DNA from: Hyphomicrobiales bacterium
Lineage (GTDB): Bacteria; Pseudomonadota; Alphaproteobacteria; Rhizobiales; Rhizobiaceae
Assembly (NCBI GenBank): GCA_900466605.1
Contig: UBMU01000030.1
Coordinates: 1 to 64,000, forward strand
Direction of reading: 5' to 3'
Length of the DNA stretch: 64,000 nucleotides
Shown: positions 51,092-60,705 of the stretch, in pieces
How positions within the stretch are numbered: position 1 is the stretch's first letter
How the letters are laid out: the number at the start of each line of letters is the position of its first letter
The notes under the pieces: generated by a model
Databases searched by the model: none
Seen by the model: only the letters and a program-made list of their open reading frames with translations
What the model was told of the DNA's origin: nothing
Position numbers and translations under genes: made by a program

Positions 51092-52042
51092 ATGATTGGC
51101 GCCAAGAGAACCGTAACGACGATGATTGCCGGAGTGGCGTTCGCCATGCTGGCCGCGTTTGCCTCACCTCAGGCAGGATCCGCTTTTGCCGCAAGCGAAG
51201 TCAGAGTGGTCGTCAATGGCACGGCAATCACCAGCGGTGACGTTGCCAAGCGCCAGGCATTCCTCCGGCTGCAACATCAGAAGGCAGATGCCAAGGCTGC
51301 CGAAGACCAGCTGGTCGAGCAGGCGCTAAAGCAGCAGGAAATCGCGCGTGTTCGCATGTCGGTCTCCAAGGACGACGTCGATGCATCATTCGCGCGGTTC
51401 GCGACCGGTAACAAGCTGACGACCGATCAGATGGCACAAATTCTCGAGCGTGCCGGCGTCGGTGTCGCTCACTTCAAGGCATTCATCGCCGTGCAGATGA
51501 GCTGGCCGCGCCTCGTCAACGCGCGCTACGGTTCGAGCGCTCGGATGTCGAATTCCGATCTCGTTGCCCGCATGATGGAGAACAAGCAGAAGCCGGAAAC
51601 CACGGAATATATTCTGCAGCAGATGATCTTCGTCGTCCCCGCCAGCAAGAAAGGCATCGTCGGCAAGCGCAAGAGTGAAGCCGAGGCATCGCGCTCAAAG
51701 TATCCGGGGTGCGAGCAGGCGAAGGTTTTCGCTGCAACGATGCGTGACGTATCGGTTCGCGATCTCGGTCGCGTTATGGCGCCTGAACTTCCCGCAGAAT
51801 GGAAACCGCTTGTCGAGCAAGCCAAGGGCAATACGACAGCCACGCGCGTGACTGACCGAGGTGTAGAATACATCGCCATCTGCAGCCAGCGCCAGGTGTC
51901 TGACGACCAGGCTGCGGAAATGGTGTTCCGTCAGGAAGACCTGGACAAGGCGAAGGCAGGGAAGAACGCGCCTCAGGAAAATCCGAACGCTCAGAAGTAT
52001 CTCGACGAGCTGCGCAAGAAGGCGCAGATCATGCGCCCCTGA
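51092..52042 (+). CDS. SurA-like periplasmic chaperone/peptidyl-prolyl isomerase
   Basis: Periplasmic chaperone family that helps outer-membrane proteins, LptD among them, to fold. The 316-residue protein has a signal peptide (MIAGVAFAMLAAFASPQAGSAFA) and the SurA N-terminal chaperone region (VVVNGTAITSGDVAKRQAFLRL). The parvulin domain expected near 170-260 (YILQQMIFVVPAS, VSVRDLGRVMAPELPAEW) looks weak and lacks some usual signatures, so isomerase activity may be low. It sits directly after lptD, as in many Alphaproteobacteria. Confidence 0.85.
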   Translation: MIGAKRTVTTMIAGVAFAMLAAFASPQAGSAFAASEVRVVVNGTAITSGDVAKRQAFLRLQHQKADAKAAEDQLVEQALKQQEIARVRMSVSKDDVDASFARFATGNKLTTDQMAQILERAGVGVAHFKAFIAVQMSWPRLVNARYGSSARMSNSDLVARMMENKQKPETTEYILQQMIFVVPASKKGIVGKRKSEAEASRSKYPGCEQAKVFAATMRDVSVRDLGRVMAPELPAEWKPLVEQAKGNTTATRVTDRGVEYIAICSQRQVSDDQAAEMVFRQEDLDKAKAGKNAPQENPNAQKYLDELRKKAQIMRP

Positions 52043-52047
52043 ACAAG

Positions 52048-53073
52048 ATGACAATTTCGTTCTCGCGTCCGCTCGCGCTTACTCAGGGCGATCCCGCCGG
52101 TGTCGGCCCTGATATTACATTGATGGCGTGGATGCGCCGCCGGGAGCTTGGGCTCCCTCCGTTCGTGTTTATCGGCGATCCTGACGTACTGGCGTTGCGT
52201 GCGAGGTTGATGGGCGTGGAGGCCGGTATTCGCGAGACGGATTTCGCCAACGCCAATGACGTCTTTCCCGATGCCCTCCCCGTTCTGCCCATATATGCAG
52301 GTGTAGAGGTCGTGGCAGGCGAGCCCCATGTTGCAACAGCGAGGGGCACGATAGCTGCGATCGAAAAAGCCGTATCGTTGACGATATCAGGCGAAGCCCT
52401 TGGGGTCGTTACCAATCCCATCGCCAAGTCGGTTCTCTACGAGTCGGGCTTTTCCTTTCCTGGGCACACCGAATTTTTAGCCGATCTAGCCACTCGAGCA
52501 ACGGGACAAGCGGTAGTGCCCGTGATGATGCTCGCCGGACCAAAGCTCCGCAGCATCCCCGTGACGATCCACATTCCGCTTAAGGACGTGCCGCAGGCGC
52601 TGACCGGCGAGCTTATCGTCGAGACCTGCCGGATCGCCGATGCTGACCTCAAGCACCGCTTCGGTATCGAGCAGCCCAGGCTCGCGATTGCTGGTCTCAA
52701 TCCGCACGCCGGAGAAGACGGCATGATCGGCAAAGAAGATGAGGCCGTTATCAAGCCAGCCATTCAGTTATTGCGGTCCGAAGGCATCAATGCCATCGGC
52801 CCTCTGCCCGCCGACACCATGTTCCATGACGAGGCCAGGGCACGCTACGACGTCGCAATCTGCATGTATCACGACCAGGCTCTGATACCGGCCAAGGCGC
52901 TCGGCTTTGACGATTCCGTCAATGTCACGCTTGGATTGCCGTTCGTGCGCACCTCGCCGGATCATGGCACGGCTTTCGGCATCGCCGGCAAGGGACTCGC
53001 GCGGGAAAGCAGTCTTGTCGCGGCGCTGAAGCTCGCCGGTCACCTCGGACGCACAGCGGAAGGGCATCGCTGA
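52048..53073 (+). CDS. pdxA: 4-hydroxythreonine-4-phosphate dehydrogenase
   Basis: NAD-dependent enzyme of pyridoxal-5-phosphate synthesis. The 341-residue length is normal, and the metal-binding histidines lie in GHTEFLA (about 144-150), LNPHAGEDG and MYHDQALIP. It starts 6 bases after the SurA-like gene and its TGA overlaps the rsmA ATG (TGATG), so surA-pdxA-rsmA are co-transcribed, an order also known from E. coli (surA-pdxA-rsmA). Confidence 0.95.
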   Translation: MTISFSRPLALTQGDPAGVGPDITLMAWMRRRELGLPPFVFIGDPDVLALRARLMGVEAGIRETDFANANDVFPDALPVLPIYAGVEVVAGEPHVATARGTIAAIEKAVSLTISGEALGVVTNPIAKSVLYESGFSFPGHTEFLADLATRATGQAVVPVMMLAGPKLRSIPVTIHIPLKDVPQALTGELIVETCRIADADLKHRFGIEQPRLAIAGLNPHAGEDGMIGKEDEAVIKPAIQLLRSEGINAIGPLPADTMFHDEARARYDVAICMYHDQALIPAKALGFDDSVNVTLGLPFVRTSPDHGTAFGIAGKGLARESSLVAALKLAGHLGRTAEGHR

Positions 53074-53900
53074 TGGCCGCGCTGGATGGGCTGCCGCCCT
53101 TGCGCGATGTCATTCAACGCCATGGTCTCGACGCCCGCAAGGCGCTCGGCCAGAACTTCTTGCTTGATCTCAACTTGACGCAGAAGGTCGCGCGAACGGC
53201 CGGTTCACTGGAAGGCGTCACGGTCTTCGAAGTCGGCCCGGGTCCGGGCGGCCTTACGCGCGCCATTCTCGCGCTCGGCGCGAAGAAAGTGATTGCGGTC
53301 GAGCGTGATCCTCGCTGCCTTCCTGCCCTTCGCGAAGTTGCCGACCATTATCCGGGGCGGCTTGAGGTCATCGAAGGTGATGCGTTGAAGACAGACTTCG
53401 AGGCAATGGCGCCTGAAGGTCCGGTCAAGATCATCGCTAATCTGCCCTACAATGTCGGCACTCAACTGCTGATAAATTGGATATTGCCCAAGCAGTGGCC
53501 CCCCTTCTGGGAATCGCTGACTCTGATGTTCCAAAAGGAAGTGGGCGAGCGGATCGCGGCGACTGAAGACGATGACCACTATGGACGTCTTGGTGTGCTT
53601 TGCGGATGGCGCACGAATGCGCATATGGCATTCGACGTGCCGCCCCAGGCGTTTACACCGCCGCCGAAAGTTACATCAACGGTCGTCCACCTGACACCGA
53701 ACGAAAACCCGATGCCCTGTTCTGTCGCGGATCTGGAAAAGGTGACGCACGCCGCGTTCGGCCAGCGTCGCAAGATGCTGCGGCAGAGCCTCAAGCCCGT
53801 GGGCGGCGAAGCTTTGCTGAACAAGGCGGGCATAGATCCGCAGCGACGTGCCGAAACGCTTTCGGTCGCCGAGTTCGTTCGATTGGCGAACTGCCTATAG
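53073..53900 (+). CDS. rsmA: 16S rRNA (adenine1518/1519-N6)-dimethyltransferase
   Basis: SAM-dependent enzyme (KsgA) that dimethylates two adenines in helix 45 of 16S rRNA. SAM motif I is VFEVGPGPGGLTRAIL (about 50-65) and the adenine motif IV is NLPYNVGTQLL. The N-terminus RHGLDARKALGQNFLLDLNL is characteristic. The 275-residue length is typical, and it overlaps pdxA. Confidence 0.95.
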   Translation: MAALDGLPPLRDVIQRHGLDARKALGQNFLLDLNLTQKVARTAGSLEGVTVFEVGPGPGGLTRAILALGAKKVIAVERDPRCLPALREVADHYPGRLEVIEGDALKTDFEAMAPEGPVKIIANLPYNVGTQLLINWILPKQWPPFWESLTLMFQKEVGERIAATEDDDHYGRLGVLCGWRTNAHMAFDVPPQAFTPPPKVTSTVVHLTPNENPMPCSVADLEKVTHAAFGQRRKMLRQSLKPVGGEALLNKAGIDPQRRAETLSVAEFVRLANCL

Positions 53901-53926
53901 GCCGCTTCTCACCCGGAGAAAGGCGG
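53901..53926 (+). terminator. Likely terminator of the lpt-rsmA cluster
   Basis: GCCGCTTCTC (53901-53910) pairs with GAGAAAGGCGG (one bulge), followed by ATTTTCATTG. It lies directly after the rsmA stop. Confidence 0.45.
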
Positions 53927-53991
53927 ATTTTCATTGTGCATCGAGCCGATGTTACCTGCCAACAAGTGCCATCGCCTCAAACTTTGCGGCC

Positions 53992-54657
53992 TTAAAGCGT
54001 CGGCTCTTCCGTCAGCAGGTTGTTGACGAAGTCGAACAAACCGTGGCGACGGTCCCGGCGAACGCGTTCGGCGTTGACGATGCAGCTCACATTGCGAAAA
54101 GCCTCATCGAGATCATCGTTGACGATGACATAGTCATATTCGCGCCAGCGTTCGATCTCAGAGCGAGAATTCAGAAGCCGCGTACGAATGACCTCTTCTG
54201 AATCCTCGGCACGGCGATGGAGTCTCGACTGCAGTTCTGTCATGGTGGGCGGCAGCACGAAGATTGAGACGATATCGGCCTTCATCTTGTCCTGAAGCTG
54301 CAGCGCACCCTGCCAGTCGATATCGAACAGCATGTCGCGACCGTCGGCCATTGCGGCTTCCACAGGCTCCCGCGGCGTGCCGTAGAAATTGCCGTGTACC
54401 TCCGCCCATTCAAGCAGATCACCCGCGTCGCGCATTCTCTCGAACTGCGAGACGGAGATGAAGTGGTAATGCTTGCCTGCGATTTCGCTCGGCCGTTTTG
54501 CCCTGGTCGTGACGCTGACAGAGATCTCCAGGCTATGATCGTCCCTCAGGAGGTTGCCGGCAATCGTCGACTTGCCTGCACCAGACGGCGAGGAGAGGAC
54601 AAGCATCAGCCCGCGCCGGGCGATTTTCGTGGGTGTGCTCGACTGGGCCGGGCTCAT
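53992..54657 (-). CDS. gmk: Guanylate kinase
   Basis: Phosphorylates GMP to GDP. The P-loop SPSGAGKSTI is near residue 21-30. The 221-residue length, the lid region SVTTRAKRPSEIAGKHYHFIS and GNFYGTPREPVEAAMADG are typical. It lies 4 bases from yicC, and the two are probably co-transcribed. Confidence 0.95.
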   Translation of the reverse strand: MSPAQSSTPTKIARRGLMLVLSSPSGAGKSTIAGNLLRDDHSLEISVSVTTRAKRPSEIAGKHYHFISVSQFERMRDAGDLLEWAEVHGNFYGTPREPVEAAMADGRDMLFDIDWQGALQLQDKMKADIVSIFVLPPTMTELQSRLHRRAEDSEEVIRTRLLNSRSEIERWREYDYVIVNDDLDEAFRNVSCIVNAERVRRDRRHGLFDFVNNLLTEEPTL

Positions 54658-54660
54658 GTA

Positions 54661-55548
54661 TCACTCCAGATTCTGGACCTGCTCGCGGAACTGGTCGATG
54701 ACGACTTTCAGCTCGATGCCGGCGGCGGTGATTGCTGCAGCATTCGATTTAGAGCAGATCGTATTCGATTCTCGGTTAAATTCCTGTGCAAGGAAATCGA
54801 GCTTACGACCGACGGGGCCACCCTTGCCGAGCAGATCGCGAGCGGCGACCACATGTGCCTTCAGGCGATCAACCTCTTCGCGAAGATCGGCTTTCGTAGC
54901 CAGCAGCGCGGCTTCCGCATGCAGCCGGTCACGATCCAGTTTTCCTGGGCCGTCCAGGAGCAAGGCGACCTGTGCAGCCAATCTGGAGGCAATCTCCTGC
55001 GGAGAGCGGGAAGGATCGCGTTCGATCACCTCCGTTAGCCCCTCGATCGTGGCGACATGGTCCAGGAGTATCCGCGACAATGCGGCGCCTTCACCTTCAC
55101 GCATCTGCCGCAGGTCGGCTAGCGCCGCGATCAGACCTTCGACAACATCGGAATCGCGGGCAGCGATGGCTTCGTCACCGTCTTCGCTCTCGCGGAATTC
55201 GATGATGCCGCGGATAGCGAGCAACGTATCCAGCTGCAACGGCGCCGGATCGATGATGCCACCGAGCTGGTCACGCAAGGCAAGCACGGCGGAGAGCGCT
55301 TCCTGGTTAAGTACGGTTTCAATGCGGCTCTCACCGGCAGAGATCGAGAGCGACGCCTGCATATTGCCACGACTGAAACGCTCGCCCGCAAGTCGCCGTA
55401 CCTCATTCTCCATGCGTTCCAGGCCGGGCGGCAGACGCAAACGAAGATCGAGACCCTTGCCGTTAACGGAGCGCAGCTCCCAGGCCCAACACCAACGGCC
55501 ACTCGTGCCCTCGCGCCGCGCAAAACCGGTCATGGACTGCAAAGCCAT
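54661..55548 (-). CDS. YicC family protein
   Basis: 295-residue cytosolic protein of the YicC family; E. coli YicC is reported as an endoribonuclease acting on small RNAs. The conserved N-terminus SMTGFARREG with WELRSVNGKGLDLRLRLPPG is clear, and the C-terminal part has FLAQEFNRESNTICSKSN. The gene is often adjacent to gmk, as here. Substrates in this organism are unknown. Confidence 0.92.
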   Translation of the reverse strand: MALQSMTGFARREGTSGRWCWAWELRSVNGKGLDLRLRLPPGLERMENEVRRLAGERFSRGNMQASLSISAGESRIETVLNQEALSAVLALRDQLGGIIDPAPLQLDTLLAIRGIIEFRESEDGDEAIAARDSDVVEGLIAALADLRQMREGEGAALSRILLDHVATIEGLTEVIERDPSRSPQEIASRLAAQVALLLDGPGKLDRDRLHAEAALLATKADLREEVDRLKAHVVAARDLLGKGGPVGRKLDFLAQEFNRESNTICSKSNAAAITAAGIELKVVIDQFREQVQNLE

Positions 55549-55562
55549 CCGAGCCTCCGAAA

Positions 55563-56801
55563 TCAGTTCTTCTTTTTCTTCTGCGTGGTAGGCGCGCTGG
55601 GCGCTTCAGACTGTGTCTGGCTTTCTGGCTGTCCGTCGACCGCGATATTGGGATCGGCACCCTTCGCGGCTTCTAGCTGGCGCCAGCGCTTGACGTTGGT
55701 ATTGTGTTCGTCGAGCGTGGCGGCGAAGACATGCCCACCGGAACCATCGGCCACGAAGTAGAGATCCTGCGTCTTCCACGGATTGGCGACAGCCTCAAGA
55801 GCATCACGGCCAGGATTGGCGATCGGTGTCGGAGGAAGGCCCTTTACTATGTAGGTGTTGTAGGGCGTTTCCTTCTTGAGGTCCGATTGATAGATCGGTC
55901 GGTCCGAAGGCTTTCCATCTCCCCCGAAGAGGCCGTAGATGATCGTCGGATCGGACTGAAGGCGCATGCCCTTGCCCAGACGGTTGAGGAAGACGGAGGC
56001 GACATGCGCCCGCTCGTCGGGAACTCCCGTTTCCTTTTCGACGATCGACGCGAGGATGATCAGTTCATCCTTCGACTTGAGCTGCAGCGATGAATCACGC
56101 TTATCCCAAACCTGATCGACCAGCTTCTGCTGCGCCGCAGCCATTTGCTCGATGAGTTCGGCTCGCTTGGTACCGCGCGAGAACTTGTAGGTATCCGGGC
56201 GCAGGCTGCCTTCGGCCGGAAGCACCGTCGGCAAATCACCTTCAAGAACCGGATCCTCGTTCATTCGGTTGAACATCTGGCGGACCGACAAGCCCTCCGG
56301 GAACGAGACCGAGTAGAGGATCGACTTTCCGGACTTGAGCAGCTCCATGATGTCATTCATCGAAGCATGCGCCTTGATTTCGTATTCGCCAGCCTTGAGG
56401 CTTTCACCTTCACCGAGATGTGTCGCCGTCAGATAGCGGAAGATACGCCCGTCCGAAATGACATTGTTGCGTTCGAGATTGGCAGCAATCTCGGCAATTC
56501 CGGCGCCATTGCGCACGATGAAATTGGTATTAGTCTCCAGCGGACCGGGATTCTCGTAGGCGGAGATCGCGTGATAGAAAAGGAAGACGGCTGCTGCGCA
56601 GCCGAGCACGACGAGCGTCATCAGGAAGTTCAAAAAAATGACAACCTGACTGCGTGCCTTCTTCGAGCGCTTCGGCGGCTCTGGCACGCGCTCCGGTCGA
56701 AGCGCTTCGCTTGGCGACTTGGGAATGATCGGTCCGCCCTGCGTCTGCTGGCTTTCGTCACCGATCGGCCCGTTGCTCTGGTTCGTATCGCTCACCGGCA
56801 A
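55563..56801 (-). CDS. mltG: Endolytic murein transglycosylase MltG
   Basis: Inner-membrane enzyme that cuts nascent peptidoglycan strands and sets glycan length. Residue region 48-75 holds one membrane segment (VVIFLNFLMTLVVLGCAAAVFLF); a LysM-like or YceG domain follows, with the catalytic Glu in LASIVEKETG and GLPPTPIANPG near the C-terminus. The 412-residue length includes a cytosolic N-terminal tail rich in Pro and Ser. It lies downstream of fabF, a typical rhizobial order. Confidence 0.92.
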   Translation of the reverse strand: MPVSDTNQSNGPIGDESQQTQGGPIIPKSPSEALRPERVPEPPKRSKKARSQVVIFLNFLMTLVVLGCAAAVFLFYHAISAYENPGPLETNTNFIVRNGAGIAEIAANLERNNVISDGRIFRYLTATHLGEGESLKAGEYEIKAHASMNDIMELLKSGKSILYSVSFPEGLSVRQMFNRMNEDPVLEGDLPTVLPAEGSLRPDTYKFSRGTKRAELIEQMAAAQQKLVDQVWDKRDSSLQLKSKDELIILASIVEKETGVPDERAHVASVFLNRLGKGMRLQSDPTIIYGLFGGDGKPSDRPIYQSDLKKETPYNTYIVKGLPPTPIANPGRDALEAVANPWKTQDLYFVADGSGGHVFAATLDEHNTNVKRWRQLEAAKGADPNIAVDGQPESQTQSEAPSAPTTQKKKKN

Positions 56802-56909
56802 TCCTCTAAACTTGGCCTCGAGTCCCGCTTCTTGCTAAGCAATGCGGCAAAATGCAGGTAGGGCCGCGCGCAAGGTGCAGCCCCACTGCAAGGACGTCAA
56901 TGCTTGAAC

Positions 56910-58172
56910 TCAAGCGACGTAGCGGCGAAGCACCAATGATGCATTCGTACCGCCGAACCCGAAGGAATTCGACAGTGCGACATTGATCTCCCGCTGGCGC
57001 GCCTTGTGAGGAACGAGATCGATTGCAGTCTCGCGCTCGGGATTATCGAGATTGAGGGTCGGAGGCGCAACGTTGTCGCGGATCGCAAGTGTTGCAAAAA
57101 TCGCTTCGATCGCGCCGGCTGCGCCGAGCAGATGACCCGTCGCCGACTTTGTCGATGACATCGAGATTTTCGAGGCAGCATTGCCGACCAAGCGCTCGAC
57201 GGCACCAAGTTCGATCGTATCGGCCATCGTCGATGTGCCATGCGCGTTGATGTAGTCGATATCGGCAGGCGTCAGGCCTGCGCGCTTCAATGCCATTGTC
57301 ATACAGCGCTGCGCACCCTCGCCGTCCTCGGACGGCGCAGTGATGTGATAGGCATCGCCGGACAGCCCATAACCGACAACCTCGGCATAGATCTTGGCGC
57401 CGCGGGCCTTGGCGTGTTCCAGCTCTTCGAGGACGACGATACCCGCGCCCTCGCCCATGACGAAGCCGTCGCGGTCCTTGTCGTAAGGACGCGATGCCTT
57501 GGTCGGATTGTCGTTGTGCTGGGTGGACAACGCCTTGCAGGCTGCAAAGCCAGCCAGCGATATGCGGCTGACCGGAGACTCCGTGCCGCCTGCGACCATG
57601 ACGTCAGCATCGCCGAATGCGATGAGACGCGCAGCATCGCCGATCGCATGAGCGCCGGTCGAGCATGCCGTGACCACCGAATGGTTCGGGCCGCGCAGCT
57701 TGTGGCGGATCGAGACCTGGCCGGATACGAGATTGATCAGGCGGCCCGGAATGAAGAACGGAGAAATGCGGCGCGGACCCTTGTCGCGCAGCGTATAGCC
57801 GGCTTCGACAATGCCTTCGATGCCGCCGATGCCGGAACCGATCAACACGCCGGTGGAAATCTGGTCCTCGTCGCTCTCGGGATGCCAGTTGGCATCGTTC
57901 AGCGCCATCTCGGCAGCTGCCATGCCGTATATAATGAAAGGATCTACTTTGCGCTGTTCCTTGGGCTCCATCCAGTCGTCGGCATTGAAGGTGCCGTCGC
58001 TGCCGTCGCCAACCGGAATGCGGCAGGCAATCTTTGCGGGAAGGTCGTCAATCTCGAATTCAGTGACCACGCGGGCGCCGTTTTGACCCGCAAGCAAGCG
58101 GGACCACGTCACTTCCGTTCCGCATCCCAAGGGCGATACCATGCCGGTACCTGTAATAACGACCCGTCTCAT
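56910..58172 (-). CDS. fabF: 3-oxoacyl-ACP synthase II
   Basis: Elongates acyl-ACP in fatty acid synthesis. The Cys-His-His triad is Cys170 (TACSTGAHA), His311 (NAHGTSTM) and His347 (KSATGHLLG). I start at MRRVVITGTG; an ATG three codons earlier (58181) overlaps the GGGGGA site and cannot be excluded. The 420-residue length is usual. It is followed in the transcript by mltG and preceded by acpP, with a terminator between. Confidence 0.93.
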   Translation of the reverse strand: MRRVVITGTGMVSPLGCGTEVTWSRLLAGQNGARVVTEFEIDDLPAKIACRIPVGDGSDGTFNADDWMEPKEQRKVDPFIIYGMAAAEMALNDANWHPESDEDQISTGVLIGSGIGGIEGIVEAGYTLRDKGPRRISPFFIPGRLINLVSGQVSIRHKLRGPNHSVVTACSTGAHAIGDAARLIAFGDADVMVAGGTESPVSRISLAGFAACKALSTQHNDNPTKASRPYDKDRDGFVMGEGAGIVVLEELEHAKARGAKIYAEVVGYGLSGDAYHITAPSEDGEGAQRCMTMALKRAGLTPADIDYINAHGTSTMADTIELGAVERLVGNAASKISMSSTKSATGHLLGAAGAIEAIFATLAIRDNVAPPTLNLDNPERETAIDLVPHKARQREINVALSNSFGFGGTNASLVLRRYVA

Positions 58173-58221
58173 TGACCCCATTCCCCCGCCTTTTATGTTC
58201 TTGGAGAACCATGCCAGAAAT

Positions 58222-58252
58222 AAAAAGGGCGGACTCCGGGTCCGCCCTTTTT
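58222..58252 (-). terminator. Rho-independent terminator of acpP
   Basis: AAAAAGGGCGGAC (58222-58234) and GTCCGCCCTTTTT (58240-58252), loop TCCGG. It lies 14 bases after the acpP stop on the minus strand and probably limits read-through into fabF, allowing the high acpP expression typical for ACP. Confidence 0.85.
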
Positions 58253-58265
58253 CAAATGCTCAGGA

Positions 58266-58502
58266 TTAAGCCTGAGCCTTTTCGATAAACTTTACAGCAT
58301 CGCCGACCGTCAGGATCGAGTCAGCAGCGTCATCCGGAATCTCGACGCCGAATTCTTCTTCAAACGCCATGACCAGTTCGACGGTGTCGAGCGAGTCAGC
58401 GCCCAGATCGTCGATAAAGCTGGCGCCTTCGACAACCTTGTCGGCATCGACGCCAAGATGATCAATAACAATTTTCTTTACGCGTTCTGCGATATCGCTC
58501 AT
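58266..58502 (-). CDS. acpP: Acyl carrier protein
   Basis: 78-residue acidic helical protein that carries acyl chains on 4'-phosphopantetheine. The attachment serine is in DLGADSLDTVELVM. The start at 58502 has GAGGAAA upstream; a longer in-frame start lacks a site. Position between fabG and fabF is the standard bacterial fab order. Confidence 0.97.
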   Translation of the reverse strand: MSDIAERVKKIVIDHLGVDADKVVEGASFIDDLGADSLDTVELVMAFEEEFGVEIPDDAADSILTVGDAVKFIEKAQA

Positions 58503-58761
58503 GTCGGTTTCCTCGACCTTATGTCTGATCAGAATGCCTTGTGGCATCCCTACCCTGTTTCAGCCTGCGGCGACATTAAGCCACCTCGGCAAACTCTCTA
58601 AACCCAGCTACCAGAAATGTCCCAGGCTTGCACAAAAGCCCGCCGGTCCGTCTGCTTTCTCGGGAGACTGTTCACAGTCATGGCCCGCTTAACACGGTTT
58701 AAGTCTGCCGCAAAGCCAGAAAATCAACCCCATCGGGTTGGTCAACACGCTATTGCGGCGA

Positions 58762-58783
58762 AAACTGCCTCGAAAGGCAGTTT
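58762..58783 (-). terminator. Terminator of fabG
   Basis: AAACTGCCT (58762-58770) and AGGCAGTTT (58775-58783), loop CGAA, immediately after the fabG stop. On the minus strand it continues with TTTTCG. Confidence 0.65.
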
Positions 58784-58789
58784 CCCGTT

Positions 58790-59527
58790 TCAGATCATGG
58801 CCATGCCGCCGTTTACGTGCAGCGTCTGGCCTGTCATATAGGCGGCTTCCGACGAGGCGAGATAGGCGACAGCGGAGGCAACTTCTGCGCCTGTACCCAT
58901 ACGCTTCATGGGGATCGCTCCCATGATCGCTTCCTTCTGCTTGTCGTTCAGCTTCCCCGTCATGGCAGACTCGATGAAGCCCGGTGCCACGCAGTTGACC
59001 GTGACGTTGCGGGTCGCGATCTCCTGAGCCAGCGACTTCGTGAAGCCGATCATGCCTGCCTTGGAAGCGCAGTAGTTGGCCTGGCCCGGGTTACCGGTGA
59101 CACCGACGACCGAAGTGATGTTGATGATGCGGCCATAGCGCCGGCGCATCATCGGGTGCGTCAGCTCGCGCGTCAGACGGAACATTGCCGTCAGGTTCAC
59201 TTCGATGACGTTGTCCCAGTCCTCATCGCTCATGCGAACAAAGAGTCCGTCCTTGGTGATGCCGGCGTTGTTGACGAGGATGTCGACACCTTCGAGATCC
59301 GCTTCGGCCTTGACACCGAGTGCTTTGACTTCGTCGCGGTCCGCAAGGTTTGCCGGGAAGATCTTGACCCGGTCGCCAAGGTCGTTCGCCAACGCTTCGA
59401 GCTTCTCAACGCGCGTGCCGTGCAAGCCGACGATGGCACCCTGTTTGTGCAGGATTCGGGCGATTTCTTCGCCGATGCCACCGGAGGCGCCGGTGACCAG
59501 AGCCTTGCGGCCGGAAAGATCGAGCAT
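58790..59527 (-). CDS. fabG: 3-oxoacyl-ACP reductase
   Basis: NADPH-dependent short-chain dehydrogenase of fatty acid synthesis. The coenzyme loop is TGASGGIG (12-19), and the catalytic tetrad is Asn111, Ser139, Tyr152 and Lys156 (YCASKAG). The 245-residue length is standard. It lies between fabD and acpP. Confidence 0.95.
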   Translation of the reverse strand: MLDLSGRKALVTGASGGIGEEIARILHKQGAIVGLHGTRVEKLEALANDLGDRVKIFPANLADRDEVKALGVKAEADLEGVDILVNNAGITKDGLFVRMSDEDWDNVIEVNLTAMFRLTRELTHPMMRRRYGRIINITSVVGVTGNPGQANYCASKAGMIGFTKSLAQEIATRNVTVNCVAPGFIESAMTGKLNDKQKEAIMGAIPMKRMGTGAEVASAVAYLASSEAAYMTGQTLHVNGGMAMI

Positions 59528-59556
59528 GGAAGTGTTCCTTGTAATCGTTAAATCTA

Positions 59557-60501
59557 TCAGGCCATCAGGGCGGCAACGGCCGCGTCGATATCAGCAGGCG
59601 AGTTGACAGCGATGCCGTTCACGGTCTTGTCGATACGTCGTGCGAGGCCGGTCAGGACCTTGCCGGAACCGATCTCGTAGAGTGTCGTGGCACCGTTGGC
59701 CGCGAACCACTCAACCGTCTCGCGCCAGCGAACCTGGCCCGTCACCTGCTCCACGAGCAGCTTCGCAATCTCGTCGGCGTCGGTGACCGGCGCAGCGCGC
59801 ACGTTAGCGATAACAGGTACGACCGGGTTCGATTTCTTCACGCTGGCTAGAGCTTCGCGCATCGCTTCGGCAGCGGGCGCCATCAGCGAAGAATGGAACG
59901 GAGCGGAAACCGGGAGGAGGATCGCGCGCTTCGCGCCCTTCTCGGTCGCGATTGCGGCACCCTTTTCAACAGCAGCCTTTTCGCCCGAAATGACGATCTG
60001 GCCGCCGCCATTGTCGTTGGCGATCTGGCAGGAGCCGACGGCAGAGGCTTCCTCGCAGACGGCGATGACATCGGCGTGTTCGAGGCCAATGATGGCAGCC
60101 ATGGCACCGACGCCGACAGGTACGGCTGCCTGCATGGCGTTGCCACGAATGCGCAGCAGGCGCGCGGTATCCGCAAGCGAGAAAGTCCCGGCTGCGCAGA
60201 GCGCAGAATATTCGCCGAGCGAATGGCCGGCGACATAGGAGACCTTTGCTTTCAGATTGACGCCCTTGCTCTCCAGCACACGAATGACCGCCATCGAGAC
60301 CGCCATCAACGCTGGCTGAGCGTTGGCCGTCAGCGTCAGCGTGTCTTCCGGACCGTTGAACATGGTTTCCGACAGCTTTTCGCCCAAAGCTTCGTCGACT
60401 TCTTGGAAGACGGCGCGCGCCTCGGCGAAATTCTCGGCAAGATCCTTGCCCATGCCGACAGACTGGCTGCCCTGCCCCGGAAATGTGAAAGCAATGGTCA
60501 T
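59557..60501 (-). CDS. fabD: Malonyl-CoA:ACP transacylase
   Basis: Loads malonyl groups onto ACP. The nucleophile is Ser94 in GHSLGEYSA, and the catalytic His lies in SAPFHSSLM. The N-terminal FPGQGSQSVGMG is the oxyanion region. The 314-residue length is normal. It is the first of the fabD-fabG-acpP-fabF run and divergent from the aldo/keto reductase. Confidence 0.95.
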   Translation of the reverse strand: MTIAFTFPGQGSQSVGMGKDLAENFAEARAVFQEVDEALGEKLSETMFNGPEDTLTLTANAQPALMAVSMAVIRVLESKGVNLKAKVSYVAGHSLGEYSALCAAGTFSLADTARLLRIRGNAMQAAVPVGVGAMAAIIGLEHADVIAVCEEASAVGSCQIANDNGGGQIVISGEKAAVEKGAAIATEKGAKRAILLPVSAPFHSSLMAPAAEAMREALASVKKSNPVVPVIANVRAAPVTDADEIAKLLVEQVTGQVRWRETVEWFAANGATTLYEIGSGKVLTGLARRIDKTVNGIAVNSPADIDAAVAALMA

Positions 60502-60705
60502 GCTATGTCCCTTTTATACGGAGACCTCTGGTTATTTCGCCTCCAATTGACATTCTTTCCTTCAGAGTCAAGTGCCGCCTCCCCGCGTTCCAAGGCTTTT
60601 ACGGCCGCGGGAAAGGCTGGTTTTGCCTCTTGCGCTCTCTCCATTCCGGTCTAGATTGCGCCCTCCTTGACCATTTCGTTTCAAGATCACGTTTAAAGGT
60701 TTCAG